Assembly: GCA_017534745.1 (NCBI GenBank)
Contig: JAFXVX010000017.1
Span: 109,836-173,835 of the forward strand
DNA length: 64,000 nucleotides
Reading direction: 5' to 3'
Source of the DNA: Bacteroidales bacterium
Lineage (GTDB): Bacteria; Bacteroidota; Bacteroidia; Bacteroidales; UBA932
The position numbers and the translations under genes were made by a program. Under the pieces are notes generated by a model. That model did not search any database and was not told where the DNA came from. It saw nothing but the letters and a program-made list of their open reading frames with translations. Shown piece by piece: positions 1 to 6,912 of the stretch; within the stretch, counting starts at the first letter, position 1, and every line of letters begins with the position of its first letter.

Positions 1-140
1 TCCCCATTGCTGTCCACGATGACGCCGCTGAAAGTAGCGGTCTTCTGCGGAGCCTGCGGGGTGTCCTGCGCCGAGAGCGCAAACGCCGTCCCGGACAAGA
101 TTGCCAGGGACAGGCCGATTAGTTTAAGGATACGAATCAT
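1..140 (-). CDS. N-terminus of a secreted protein, probably a TonB-dependent receptor or other protein with a carboxypeptidase-like regulatory domain (partial)
   Basis: Only the first 46 codons are in the window; the gene runs off the left edge. Reading leftward from the ATG at 138-140, the product begins MIRILKLIGLSLAILSG, followed by a hydrophobic stretch ending near AFALSAQ, a typical Sec signal peptide with no lipobox Cys. After a short linker comes TATFSGVIVDSNG, which resembles the first beta-strand of the carboxypeptidase-regulatory-like domain at the N-terminus of SusC-type receptors (x-G-x-V-x-D-x-x-G). That assignment is an inference from about 15 residues. A TAnnTTTG box (TATATTTG, minus strand, 176-183) and a small hairpin (TAGAAC/GTTCTA, 146-160) lie upstream, in the region shared with the divergent lipoprotein gene. 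Confidence 0.6.
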   Translation of the reverse strand, partial: MIRILKLIGLSLAILSGTAFALSAQDTPQAPQKTATFSGVIVDSNG

Positions 141-189
141 TGTGTTAGAACTTCGTTCTACATGGTTAGGATTCACAAATATAAAAAAA

Positions 190-220
190 TTTGAAATTCA
201 CTTACGTATTGCCATATTTG
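190..220 (+). promoter_or_regulatory. Bacteroidota-type promoter for the lipoprotein gene at 248
   Basis: TTTG at 190-193, a 19-nt spacer, then CATATTTG at 213-220, one mismatch from the TAnnTTTG consensus. This is the spacing expected for the primary sigma factor of Bacteroidota. The downstream ATG is 27 nt beyond the box. Confidence 0.55.
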
Positions 221-247
221 CACAAAATTTTGACTTTTAGAAACGAT

Positions 248-1264
248 ATGAAGAGAGTGTTTTTTGTTGTGGCGCTCGGAGTAGCACTGGCGGCGACGGT
301 CGCAACCGGATGTAAGAAAGACGAAGGCTATGTGATGTCGGAGGAGGAGAAAGCGATCGAGGCGCAGTATCTGGAGATGACGGAAGGCAGCGGAACGGGA
401 CTGATCGGCACCGAAAGCGAAGCCTGTTTTACAAAAAACGGCAGCCGGTATGGACTGAAGGTTCATTTCAAATACACGCCGTCAATGTCCTCGCAGCCCC
501 TCGACGAGGGATATTTCGACGTTCCGTATGAAAATGTGGCGCCGGAGAGCCGCGCATTCCCCCGCCGCTACTATCTATGGGCGCCCGGGGACAGGGGCGA
601 CATCCTCTTCAAGTATCTGTATGACAATGTAGAGCAGAATGTCAAGAGGGCCATCCTCTTCAACAACCCCGGCGATGGTCCCCGCCACTTCATCGCAATT
701 GAACTGGAGAACGGGGATATCCGTCATTTCGCCATCACACCCAAGAAGGAAGGCTTCCCGGCGGAGGTCCTCCTACTGGAAGGCAATTACAACTTCACCC
801 AGAATGAGACGAAGATGTCGGCCGTCTATCACCACAAGCCCATATCAGACAAGAACGTCGATATCCTCAGCATCACCTTCGACAGCGGGGATGTGCCGCA
901 CTACAACGTGACCCTCAACTTCGTGGTGGATCCTGCGACATCTGTCTCCGTGGATAACATCCGGGGCCGCTATTACGGGAGCGACAACGGCGAGTATTTC
1001 TCAGACAAACACGTTTTCGGCTCCTGGCTCTCATGGGGTGGACATTATTTCACGGTCAAAAATGAATGGGGGGAGACCGTGTCTATGGGATTCCCCGTGC
1101 CGTCCTCGTCGAACTACATCAATCTCGGTTATAACTCCTCCTCCGGCATACTCGACGCCGCCGGCGTTGTGGATATGCAGGTTTACCTTCTCAGTTCGGA
1201 GGGGAAAGTCAAACTCTCCATCCTCTCCCCCGGTATGCTCTTCTCTGACATTACGGAAGACTGA
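248..1264 (+). CDS. Hypothetical lipoprotein, 338 aa
   Basis: The start at 248 (MKRVFFVVALG...) is chosen because it gives a clean type II signal peptide ending at a Cys (ATVATGC, Cys about residue 21), followed by charged residues, so the mature protein should be lipidated. An in-frame start further upstream would add a non-signal extension. The remainder is rich in Tyr, aromatic residues and alternating hydrophobics, as in beta-rich secreted proteins of Bacteroidota. I do not recognise a family. A promoter of the expected type ends 27 nt upstream. The gene stands alone between a divergent secreted protein and a convergent APH-RapZ fusion. Confidence 0.8.
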   Translation: MKRVFFVVALGVALAATVATGCKKDEGYVMSEEEKAIEAQYLEMTEGSGTGLIGTESEACFTKNGSRYGLKVHFKYTPSMSSQPLDEGYFDVPYENVAPESRAFPRRYYLWAPGDRGDILFKYLYDNVEQNVKRAILFNNPGDGPRHFIAIELENGDIRHFAITPKKEGFPAEVLLLEGNYNFTQNETKMSAVYHHKPISDKNVDILSITFDSGDVPHYNVTLNFVVDPATSVSVDNIRGRYYGSDNGEYFSDKHVFGSWLSWGGHYFTVKNEWGETVSMGFPVPSSSNYINLGYNSSSGILDAAGVVDMQVYLLSSEGKVKLSILSPGMLFSDITED

Positions 1265-1290
1265 GACCATTTCGGCCGGGCATAGCGCCT

Positions 1291-1327
1291 TCTGTCATTT
1301 CGACCAAGCGAAGCGCGCGGAGAAATC
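1291..1327. repeat. Short interspersed repeat of the 'TGTCATTTCGA..GGAGAAATCT' type
   Basis: The 37-bp stretch between two convergent genes begins CTGTCATTTCGACC and ends CGCGGAGAAATCT. It has the layout of a short intergenic repeat common in bacterial genomes (TGTCATTyCGA, variable core, GGAGAAATCT) and is related in form to the elements found inside feoB in this window. It overlaps the last base of the APH-RapZ stop codon. Confidence 0.5.
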
Positions 1328-2757
1328 TACAGCACTTTTTCGACGTCCAGCTCCCGGTGCTTGAGGGAGACCAGGACGTCGAATTTTTTTGCTATGTGCT
1401 CGGCAAGGTGCTCGGCGCAATAGACTGAGCGGTGCTGGCCGCCGGTGCAGCCGAAGGCCACCTGCATGTGGGTGAACTTGCGCTCGATGAAGCGCTTGAC
1501 GTGGGCATCGACAAGGGGATAGACGTTCCCGAGAAAATCGTTGACGCCGCCGTCGTCTTCAAGGAACTTGATGACTTCGGAGTCGCGGCCGTCGAACTGG
1601 CGGTAGTATTCGAACTTGCCGGGGTTGTTGATGGCCCGGCAGTCGAAGACGAAGCCGCCTCCATTGCCGCTGGTATCGACGGGGATACCCTTCTTGTAAG
1701 CGAAACTGAAGATACTGACTTCCAGCTTCTTATAGTCGGCCGCCTCGTAGAGCTGCGGCATATTGGTGAGAGCCTTGAGCAACTCGTTCAGATACGGATA
1801 CGCCTTGAACGGGCGGCGGAGAAGTTTACGAAGATTGTCGATGGCGAAAGGGACGCTGCCGATGAAATACGGCTTCTTCTCGAAGTAGCCCCGGAAGCCG
1901 TATGCGCCGAGGACCTGGAGGGTGCGGAACAGGACGAAAAGTCTGTAACGCTCCCGGAAGGCCGCCTCGTCGAGGTCGGGCTCATAACGGCGGAGCGAGG
2001 CCAGGTAGGCGTTCTCGAGCTCTTCCCGGAGGTCGTCCGGATAGCGGGAACGGGCCTGCCAGACAAAGGATGCGAGGTCGTAGTGGACCGGGCCGCGGCG
2101 ACCTCCCTGGAAGTCGATGAACCAGGGTTCACCGTCCTTTATCATCACGTTCCTCGACTGAAAGTCGCGGTACATGAAGGTCTGACCGTCCTCTTTCAGC
2201 AGGTCCCGGCGGAGACGGTCGAAGTCGTCTTCGAGCGCCGCCTCGTTGAACTCCAGTCCGGTAGCCTTGAGGAAACAGTATTTGAAGTAGTTGAGGTCGA
2301 AACTGACTGTCCGCCCGTCGAAGGCCTCCTCCGGGTAGCATACGCTCCAGTCGAAGCCGTCACGGCAGGCGTACTGTATATCGGGAAGGGAGGCGACGAC
2401 CTTGCAAAGGAGGGCGCGCTCAGAGGGGCTGTAGGAGCCCCGCTCGCGCCCCTGAGCGATGGCATCGAAAAGGAGCTCTTCGCCAAGATCCTCCTGGAGA
2501 TAGCGCATACTGTCCGCGCTGACCGCCAGCACCTTAGGCACGCGAATCCCTTTCGCCGCGAAGTGCTTATCAAGCGCAAAAAACGCCTTGTTCTCCTCCA
2601 GGTCTCCCCCGATGACACCTATGACTGTGCCGTTTACGCCGGGGCCGCCGCAGAAGATCCGGAAGTACCGCCTGTTGCTTCCGGAACCCTTGATCTGCTC
2701 CACCGCCGCGGCCTCGTGCCCCGCGTATTCCCTGTAAAGTTCCCTGAGTTTTTCCAT
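1327..2757 (-). CDS. Aminoglycoside-phosphotransferase-like kinase fused to a RapZ C-terminal domain, 476 aa
   Basis: Residues 1-330 resemble the APH/AmgK kinase fold: a Ser/Gly-rich N-lobe (GSGSNRRYFRI), the catalytic loop MYRDFQSRNVM (in place of HxDxxxxN) and the Mg-binding IDFQGGRRGPVHYDLAS motif. Residues 340-476 match the C-terminal domain of RapZ: FSFAYKKGIP, a DCRAINNP motif, then FGCTGGQHRSVY and LKHREL. In E. coli RapZ a P-loop domain precedes this domain, and RapZ binds small RNAs and RNase E. Here a sugar-kinase-like domain replaces the P-loop half, so the substrate may be a cell-wall amino sugar; that is inference from AmgK. The gene is isolated, with a 570-bp non-coding stretch upstream holding the 110-bp palindrome. 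Confidence 0.85.
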   Translation of the reverse strand: MEKLRELYREYAGHEAAAVEQIKGSGSNRRYFRIFCGGPGVNGTVIGVIGGDLEENKAFFALDKHFAAKGIRVPKVLAVSADSMRYLQEDLGEELLFDAIAQGRERGSYSPSERALLCKVVASLPDIQYACRDGFDWSVCYPEEAFDGRTVSFDLNYFKYCFLKATGLEFNEAALEDDFDRLRRDLLKEDGQTFMYRDFQSRNVMIKDGEPWFIDFQGGRRGPVHYDLASFVWQARSRYPDDLREELENAYLASLRRYEPDLDEAAFRERYRLFVLFRTLQVLGAYGFRGYFEKKPYFIGSVPFAIDNLRKLLRRPFKAYPYLNELLKALTNMPQLYEAADYKKLEVSIFSFAYKKGIPVDTSGNGGGFVFDCRAINNPGKFEYYRQFDGRDSEVIKFLEDDGGVNDFLGNVYPLVDAHVKRFIERKFTHMQVAFGCTGGQHRSVYCAEHLAEHIAKKFDVLVSLKHRELDVEKVL

Positions 2758-2910
2758 TTCACTTTGGTTTGGGACCGTAAATATACAAAAAAATACACTC
2801 CCCAGCCTGCAACCGCCGAAGCCCCCTCCCGATGAACCTCACCTTACCACCCAAGCCACCCTGCCACTGAAACCGCCATACCGATGGGCTCCACACCTCT
2901 TACGGAATAC

Positions 2911-3020
2911 CCGTGGCGGGCAAGTGCCTTATAGATAGCTCATTACGCAAAACTCTATGCTCCTTTTCGCGCATAGGAATTCGCGCAACCCATTAACACA
3001 CAGCCCCTTACCCGCCACGG
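2911..3020. repeat. 110-bp palindromic element, copy 1
   Basis: Two 49-nt arms face each other around a 12-nt centre (CTCCTTTTCGCG, 2960-2971). The outer 14 nt of each arm pair almost perfectly (CCGTGGCGGGCAAG at 2911-2924 against CTTACCCGCCACGG at 3007-3020), and the innermost part pairs as CTATG/CATAG. The middle of the arms is less complementary. The copy at 25982-26091 has exactly the same length, arm length and centre position, the same CCGTGGCG ends and the same CTATGCTCCTTTT core. No ORF crosses it convincingly. Confidence 0.75.
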
Positions 3021-3254
3021 CCTCTCACTTCGTCTCGCCCAGGCTCCGCCACGTCGGTGGCTTAGCCACTTATCCCCCACGGCGCAGCGACACCCAGGAG
3101 CACTTTTCCTCCAAGATGTGCGTGGGTGATGTGCCGCGCTACCACATGAGAGCGCCGGCGAGGGTGGGCGTGGGGCAGGGGGTGAGGCAGAACATGGGGT
3201 GGTAAGAGAGGGAGAGGGAGGAGGGTGGAGGGTGAAGGTGAAGGTGAGGGAGGG

Positions 3255-3445
3255 TGCGAGTAATGGAAGATTTTATGCGCCATTACTGACAAATATGGCG
3301 GTTTTTGCGAGTATTGGCGCGTTTTTCTTACCATTACCAGCACCTGGCGCAGCAGAAGGGCGCTCGTGAAAATCACCTGGCACACGAATGTGCCATATAC
3401 GTCACCAAATGGGGGTCGAAGTGGCAGGTGAATTTCACGAAGCAC
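3255..3445. other. Non-coding segment rich in inverted repeats
   Basis: The gene-free stretch 2758-3515 is 758 bp long. Besides the 110-bp palindrome it holds a purine-rich tract of GGAGGGTGA-like units (about 3205-3255) and then this segment. Inverted repeats: GTAATGG (3260-3266) with CCATTAC (3280-3286); CGCCAT (3278-3283) with ATGGCG (3295-3300); a 16-nt stem with one mismatch, TCGTGAAAATCACCTG (3364-3379) with CAGGTGAATTTCACGA (3425-3440), enclosing GGCACA-CGAA-TGTGCC (3379-3394). This could be a structured RNA or a decayed small mobile element; I see no promoter of the usual type. Short ORFs here are low-complexity and unconvincing. Confidence 0.4.
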
Positions 3446-3515
3446 ACGGGGGCTAGAGGGGGAAAAGCACTCGAAGAGAGTGGCGGCAAATTGCTGTGAG
3501 GGATAGAGTCGGGTG

Positions 3516-6500
3516 TCAGAGGGGGAAGAACAGGAGGGCGAGGCGGTAGGTGGCGAAGGCGAGGAGCCAGGCGACGGCGATGGTGTAGATGGCGCAGAGG
3601 ATGGCCCAGCGCCAGCCGCCGGTCTCGTTCTTGATGGCGACGAACGTTGCGACGCACGGGAAGTAGAGCAGCACGAACACCATGAACGCCAGGGCGGCGG
3701 CCGGCGACACCGACTGCTTCAGCGCTGCCTGCAGCGCCGTGTCGGAGGAGTCCTCAGGCGACTGGCCTGCGAGAGATTCCGGGTCGGAGCCCGGAATGAC
3801 GGAGGCGTCAAGTGGAGTGGCGGCAACGGCTGCTGCGTCACCGGAGTCGGCGGAGAGAGATTCCGGGTCGGCGCCCGGAATGACGGAAGTGTCGGAGCCC
3901 GGAATGACGGAGGCTGCGGTCGAGGAAGAGGAAGCAACTGCGGAGTCGGCTGAGAGAGATTCCTCGGCTTCGCTCGGAATGACAGAGGAATCGGTGCTCG
4001 GCGTAGCGGAGGGAGTGGAGGGCGAGACGGAAGGAGCGGAGGCTGGGGCGCCCTGGGAGTACATGACGCCCATGGTGCTGACGACGAGCTCCTTGGCGCC
4101 GACGCCGGCGAGGAGGCCGACGTCCATGCGCCAGTCGAAGCCCAGCGGGTCGAGCACCGGCGCCACGGCCCTGCCGAGCCGCCCGATCAGCGACTGCTCC
4201 TGCTGGACGACCGTCAGGGAGTCTATGCGGGCGTCGAGCGCCGCGAGAGATTCCGGGTCGGGGCCTGGAATGACGGAGGAGGAAGCGGAGATGCCCTCGC
4301 TGGCGTTCGGCATAACAGGGGCATCGGCGGCGAGAGATTCCGGGGCGGGGCCCGGAATGACGGAGGAGGCAGGAGCTGGAATGACGGCAGCGGAGGAGGA
4401 AGCGGAGATGCCCTCGCTGGCGTTCGGCATGACAGGGGCATCGGCGGTGAGAGATTCCGGGTCGGGGCCTGGAATGACGGAGGAGGCGGGAGCTGGAATG
4501 ACGGCAGCGGAGGAGGAAGCGGAGATGCACTCGCTGGCGTTCGGCATGACAGGGGCATCGGCGGCGAGAGATTCCGGGTCGGGGCCCGGAATGACGGAGG
4601 AGGCGGGAGCTGGAATGACGGCAGCGGAGGAGGAAGCGGAGATGCCCTCGCTGGCGTTCGGCATGACAGGGGCATCGGCGGTGAGAGATTCCGGGGCGGG
4701 GCCCGGAATGACAGAGGAATCGGCGGCGAGGGCGGGAGAGGTAGCGAGGAGGGTGGCACGGGCTGATTTGGCGGCGGTGAGGTCGGGGTTGCGGGGAAAG
4801 TAGCCGAGGAACCAGATGAGGACGGAGAATAGGAGGATGGTGGTGGCCATTTTCTCGAGGTACTGGCGGCCCTTCTCCCAGGTGTGGCGGCCGATGGCTT
4901 TGCCGGTGGGCATCCTGTAGGGCGGGAGCTCCATCACGAAGGGCAGGTCGTCGTCCTTGACGAAGCGGGCAAGGACCATTGCGGACAGGATGGCGAGGAC
5001 GATACCGAGAAGATATATTCCGAGAAGCACCAGGGCGGCATGCCGGGGGAAGAAGGCCCCGGCGATCAGCACGAAGACCGGCAGGCGGCCGGCGCAGGAC
5101 ATGAACGGGATGATAGCTATCGTGATAAGGCGCGACTTACGGCTTTCGATCGAACGGGTTGCCATTATGGCCGGCACGTTGCAGCCGAAACCCATGACCA
5201 TGGGGATGAACGACTTGCCGTGGAGGCCGATGCGGTGCATCAGCTTGTCCACAATGAACGCCGCGCGTGCCATATATCCGCTGTCCTCCATCAGGGAGAT
5301 GAAGAAATAGAGGATCATAATATTCGGTAGGAACACCAGCACGCTGCCGACGCCGGCGATGATCCCGTCCACAACGAGATCCTTGAACCAGCCTTCCTTC
5401 ATGAAACTTCCGACGAAATCGCCGAACTTCCCGACCAGCCAGTCTATCCAGTCCATCGGATACTGCCCCACGGCGAACGTCGCCCAGAATACTATATACA
5501 ATATAGCCACGAATATCGGGAACGCCGCCCAGCGATTGGTAACGACGGCGTCGAGCTTGTCGGTGAGTGAAAGCCTCGGGCGCTCCTCGAGGTGTTTTTC
5601 ATACACCTCGGCGAGCGCGCCCCGGATGAACGCGTACTTGGCATCGACGATGGCCGACTCGGGGCTGCTCCCGAGCAGGCCCTCGATGCGGGCGTTCTCC
5701 TCCCGCCTCGCCTCCGCAAGCTCCTCCGCGACAGGCAGCTCGCCGAGGACCGCCTCTATGTCCCTGTCGCCCTCAAGGTACTTGATGGCGAGGTAGCGGG
5801 TCGAATAGCGGAAACGGATGTTTTCATCCTTGCGGATAATCTTCTTCAGCCGCTCAATACTCTTCTCGATCTCAGGCCCGTGGTTGATGTGGATATGGCG
5901 AGCGAGAGACGGGTCGGACTTCTCATAGACCTTTATCACGGTGTCGAGAAGTTCGGGGATGCCGCGGCCGTCGCGGCTGACCGTAGGGCAGACCGGGACG
6001 CCGAGAAGATACCCCAGCTGCCTGAGGTCCACCTTGTCGCCCTTCGACTCGAGTTCGTCGTACATATTGAGCGCCATCACCGTGCGCAGGTTCATATCGA
6101 TGACCTGCGTCGTGAGATAGAGGTTTCGCTCGATATTCGAAGCGTCCACGACGTTGATGACAACGTCCGGGGTCTTCTCTATGAGGTTTTTACGGACATA
6201 CAGCTCCTCGGGGCTGTAGGCCGAGAGGGAATACGTCCCGGGGAGATCCACGAAAATGAACTTGTAGCCGCCATAATCAAAACGGCCCTCCTTGGCGTCC
6301 ACCGTCACACCGCTGTAGTTGCCGACGTGCTCATGTGCGCCGGAGGCGATGTTGAACAGGGATGTCTTGCCGCAGTTGGGGTTGCCGACGAGGGCGACAC
6401 GTATCTCGTGTCCCCTCTCCTCGGCGATGTGGCTGAGAGCAGTCTCCAGCCTCTCGTCCTCAGACATATCGGCGGGAAGCGACTGGAGGTGCACGTCGGA

Positions 6501-6746
6501 AAGGAGCGCCTCCCGCGCATCCTCGTCAGTGACGACCTCTATGGAAGCCGCTTCCTCCCTCCGGAGCGAGACCTTGTATCCGAGAATCTCGTACTCGACG
6601 GGATCCTTCAGGGGAGCGTTCAGGACAACCCGAACCTCCTTCCCCTTGATAAACCCCATCTCTATCAGCCTCTTACGAAAGCTCCCGTGACCACCCACGC
6701 GGACGATCACTCCCCTTTTCCCAGTCTCGAGCTCAGATAAAAACAT
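3516..6746 (-). CDS. feoB: Fused FeoA-FeoB ferrous iron transporter with repeat-derived in-frame insertions, 1076 aa
   Basis: Imports Fe(II) across the inner membrane. Residues 1-75 form a FeoA SH3-like domain (MFLSELETGKRGVIVRVGG). From about residue 115 comes the G domain: GNPNCGKTS (P-loop), DLPGTYSLSAYSPEE (G3), NMYDE (G4). The membrane part includes GFGCNVPAIMATR and FMSCAGRLPVF, both conserved Gate residues. The start at 6746 aligns with FeoA. The fused family is usually near 830 residues. The surplus lies in two loops, about residues 652-844 (after LGYFPRNPDL) and 895-1008 (after GVMYSQ), made of repeated SSVIPGPDPESL, PVMPNASEGIS and SVIPSEAEESL units encoded by short palindromic DNA repeats. 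The core resumes correctly after each (EQSLIGRLGRAV; ALAFMVFVLLYFPC), so the gene looks intact. Divergent from the porin-imelysin operon. Confidence 0.93.
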   Translation of the reverse strand: MFLSELETGKRGVIVRVGGHGSFRKRLIEMGFIKGKEVRVVLNAPLKDPVEYEILGYKVSLRREEAASIEVVTDEDAREALLSDVHLQSLPADMSEDERLETALSHIAEERGHEIRVALVGNPNCGKTSLFNIASGAHEHVGNYSGVTVDAKEGRFDYGGYKFIFVDLPGTYSLSAYSPEELYVRKNLIEKTPDVVINVVDASNIERNLYLTTQVIDMNLRTVMALNMYDELESKGDKVDLRQLGYLLGVPVCPTVSRDGRGIPELLDTVIKVYEKSDPSLARHIHINHGPEIEKSIERLKKIIRKDENIRFRYSTRYLAIKYLEGDRDIEAVLGELPVAEELAEARREENARIEGLLGSSPESAIVDAKYAFIRGALAEVYEKHLEERPRLSLTDKLDAVVTNRWAAFPIFVAILYIVFWATFAVGQYPMDWIDWLVGKFGDFVGSFMKEGWFKDLVVDGIIAGVGSVLVFLPNIMILYFFISLMEDSGYMARAAFIVDKLMHRIGLHGKSFIPMVMGFGCNVPAIMATRSIESRKSRLITIAIIPFMSCAGRLPVFVLIAGAFFPRHAALVLLGIYLLGIVLAILSAMVLARFVKDDDLPFVMELPPYRMPTGKAIGRHTWEKGRQYLEKMATTILLFSVLIWFLGYFPRNPDLTAAKSARATLLATSPALAADSSVIPGPAPESLTADAPVMPNASEGISASSSAAVIPAPASSVIPGPDPESLAADAPVMPNASECISASSSAAVIPAPASSVIPGPDPESLTADAPVMPNASEGISASSSAAVIPAPASSVIPGPAPESLAADAPVMPNASEGISASSSVIPGPDPESLAALDARIDSLTVVQQEQSLIGRLGRAVAPVLDPLGFDWRMDVGLLAGVGAKELVVSTMGVMYSQGAPASAPSVSPSTPSATPSTDSSVIPSEAEESLSADSAVASSSSTAASVIPGSDTSVIPGADPESLSADSGDAAAVAATPLDASVIPGSDPESLAGQSPEDSSDTALQAALKQSVSPAAALAFMVFVLLYFPCVATFVAIKNETGGWRWAILCAIYTIAVAWLLAFATYRLALLFFPL
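3771..3983. repeat. Interspersed short palindromic repeats inside feoB, second loop
   Basis: Copies of a 30-bp unit beginning GAGAGATTCCGGG and ending CCCGGAATGAC lie at 3771-3800 and 3855-3884, with a fragment near 3890-3908. A related copy with a different centre (TTCCTCGGCTTCGCTCGGAA) is at 3954-3983. ATTCCGGG and CCCGGAAT form a perfect 8-bp stem. On the feoB strand they read in frame as VIPGSDPESL, VIPGADPESL and VIPSEAEESL. None of the copies introduces a stop or frameshift. Confidence 0.8.
4245..4712. repeat. 117-bp tandem repeat array inside feoB, first loop
   Basis: The unit starting GAGAGATTCCGGG begins at 4245, 4332, 4449, 4566 and 4683. Three intervals are exactly 117 bp (39 codons); the first is 87 bp because 30 bp between two CGGAGGAGG direct repeats is missing. 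Each unit contains a palindromic repeat (ATTCCGGG/CCCGGAAT) and a second one, GAGATGCCCTCGCTGG followed by CGTTCGGCATGAC. Both 117 and 87 are multiples of three, so length changes keep the reading frame. On the feoB strand a unit reads as 39 residues beginning SSVIPGPDPESLA. Confidence 0.9.
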
Positions 6747-6757
6747 TCGTGTTCCGG

Positions 6758-6778
6758 TATTTTTGCGACGCAAAAATA
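6758..6778 (-). promoter_or_regulatory. Perfect palindrome over the feoAB promoter, candidate operator
   Basis: Arms TATTTTTGCG (6758-6767) and CGCAAAAATA (6769-6778) flank a single A: a perfect 10-1-10 inverted repeat. On the minus strand the right arm supplies TATTTTTG, a good TAnnTTTG box, with ATTG 20 nt further upstream. The start codon of feoAB follows at 6746. A palindrome lying on the -7 box of an iron-uptake gene suggests a repressor site, perhaps for a Fur- or DtxR-type regulator; the identity of the regulator is not shown. Confidence 0.5.
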
Positions 6779-6872
6779 AAGTTCAGGACGACATCCGTCA
6801 ATCCCTATAAATGGGGATTTTGCGGGCCCCGGGACGGCATTCGAGGGGGGAGAGAATCCCAATTTTTTGTGA

Positions 6873-6903
6873 TTGACTCCGGGGCGCGAGCGGGGTAACT
6901 TTG
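6873..6903 (+). promoter_or_regulatory. Probable promoter for the porin-imelysin operon
   Basis: TAACTTTG at 6896-6903 matches TAnnTTTG; a weak ATTG ends 20 nt upstream at 6875. The box ends only 9 nt before the ATG at 6913, so the leader would be very short or nearly absent. Confidence 0.45.
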
Positions 6904-6912
6904 TCCTCCGAA

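Noticed and set aside
1432-2835. Long plus-strand open frame opposite the APH-RapZ gene
   Set aside because: Antisense shadow of a gene with recognisable motifs on both halves; the frame lacks any domain signature.
2957-3445. Short open frames between the APH-RapZ and feoB genes
   Set aside because: Low-complexity products (Pro/Ser/Leu or Arg-rich) overlapping palindromes and purine tracts; no start-region signals or recognisable domain.
4245-4712. Regularly spaced repeats resembling a CRISPR array
   Set aside because: The whole 117-bp unit repeats, including what would be spacers, the frame is coding and no cas genes are present.
3682-4803. Plus-strand open frame of 373 codons with SGSGPGMTE repeats
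   Set aside because: It is the complement of the repeat arrays within feoB; the minus frame is the one continuous with FeoB membrane segments.
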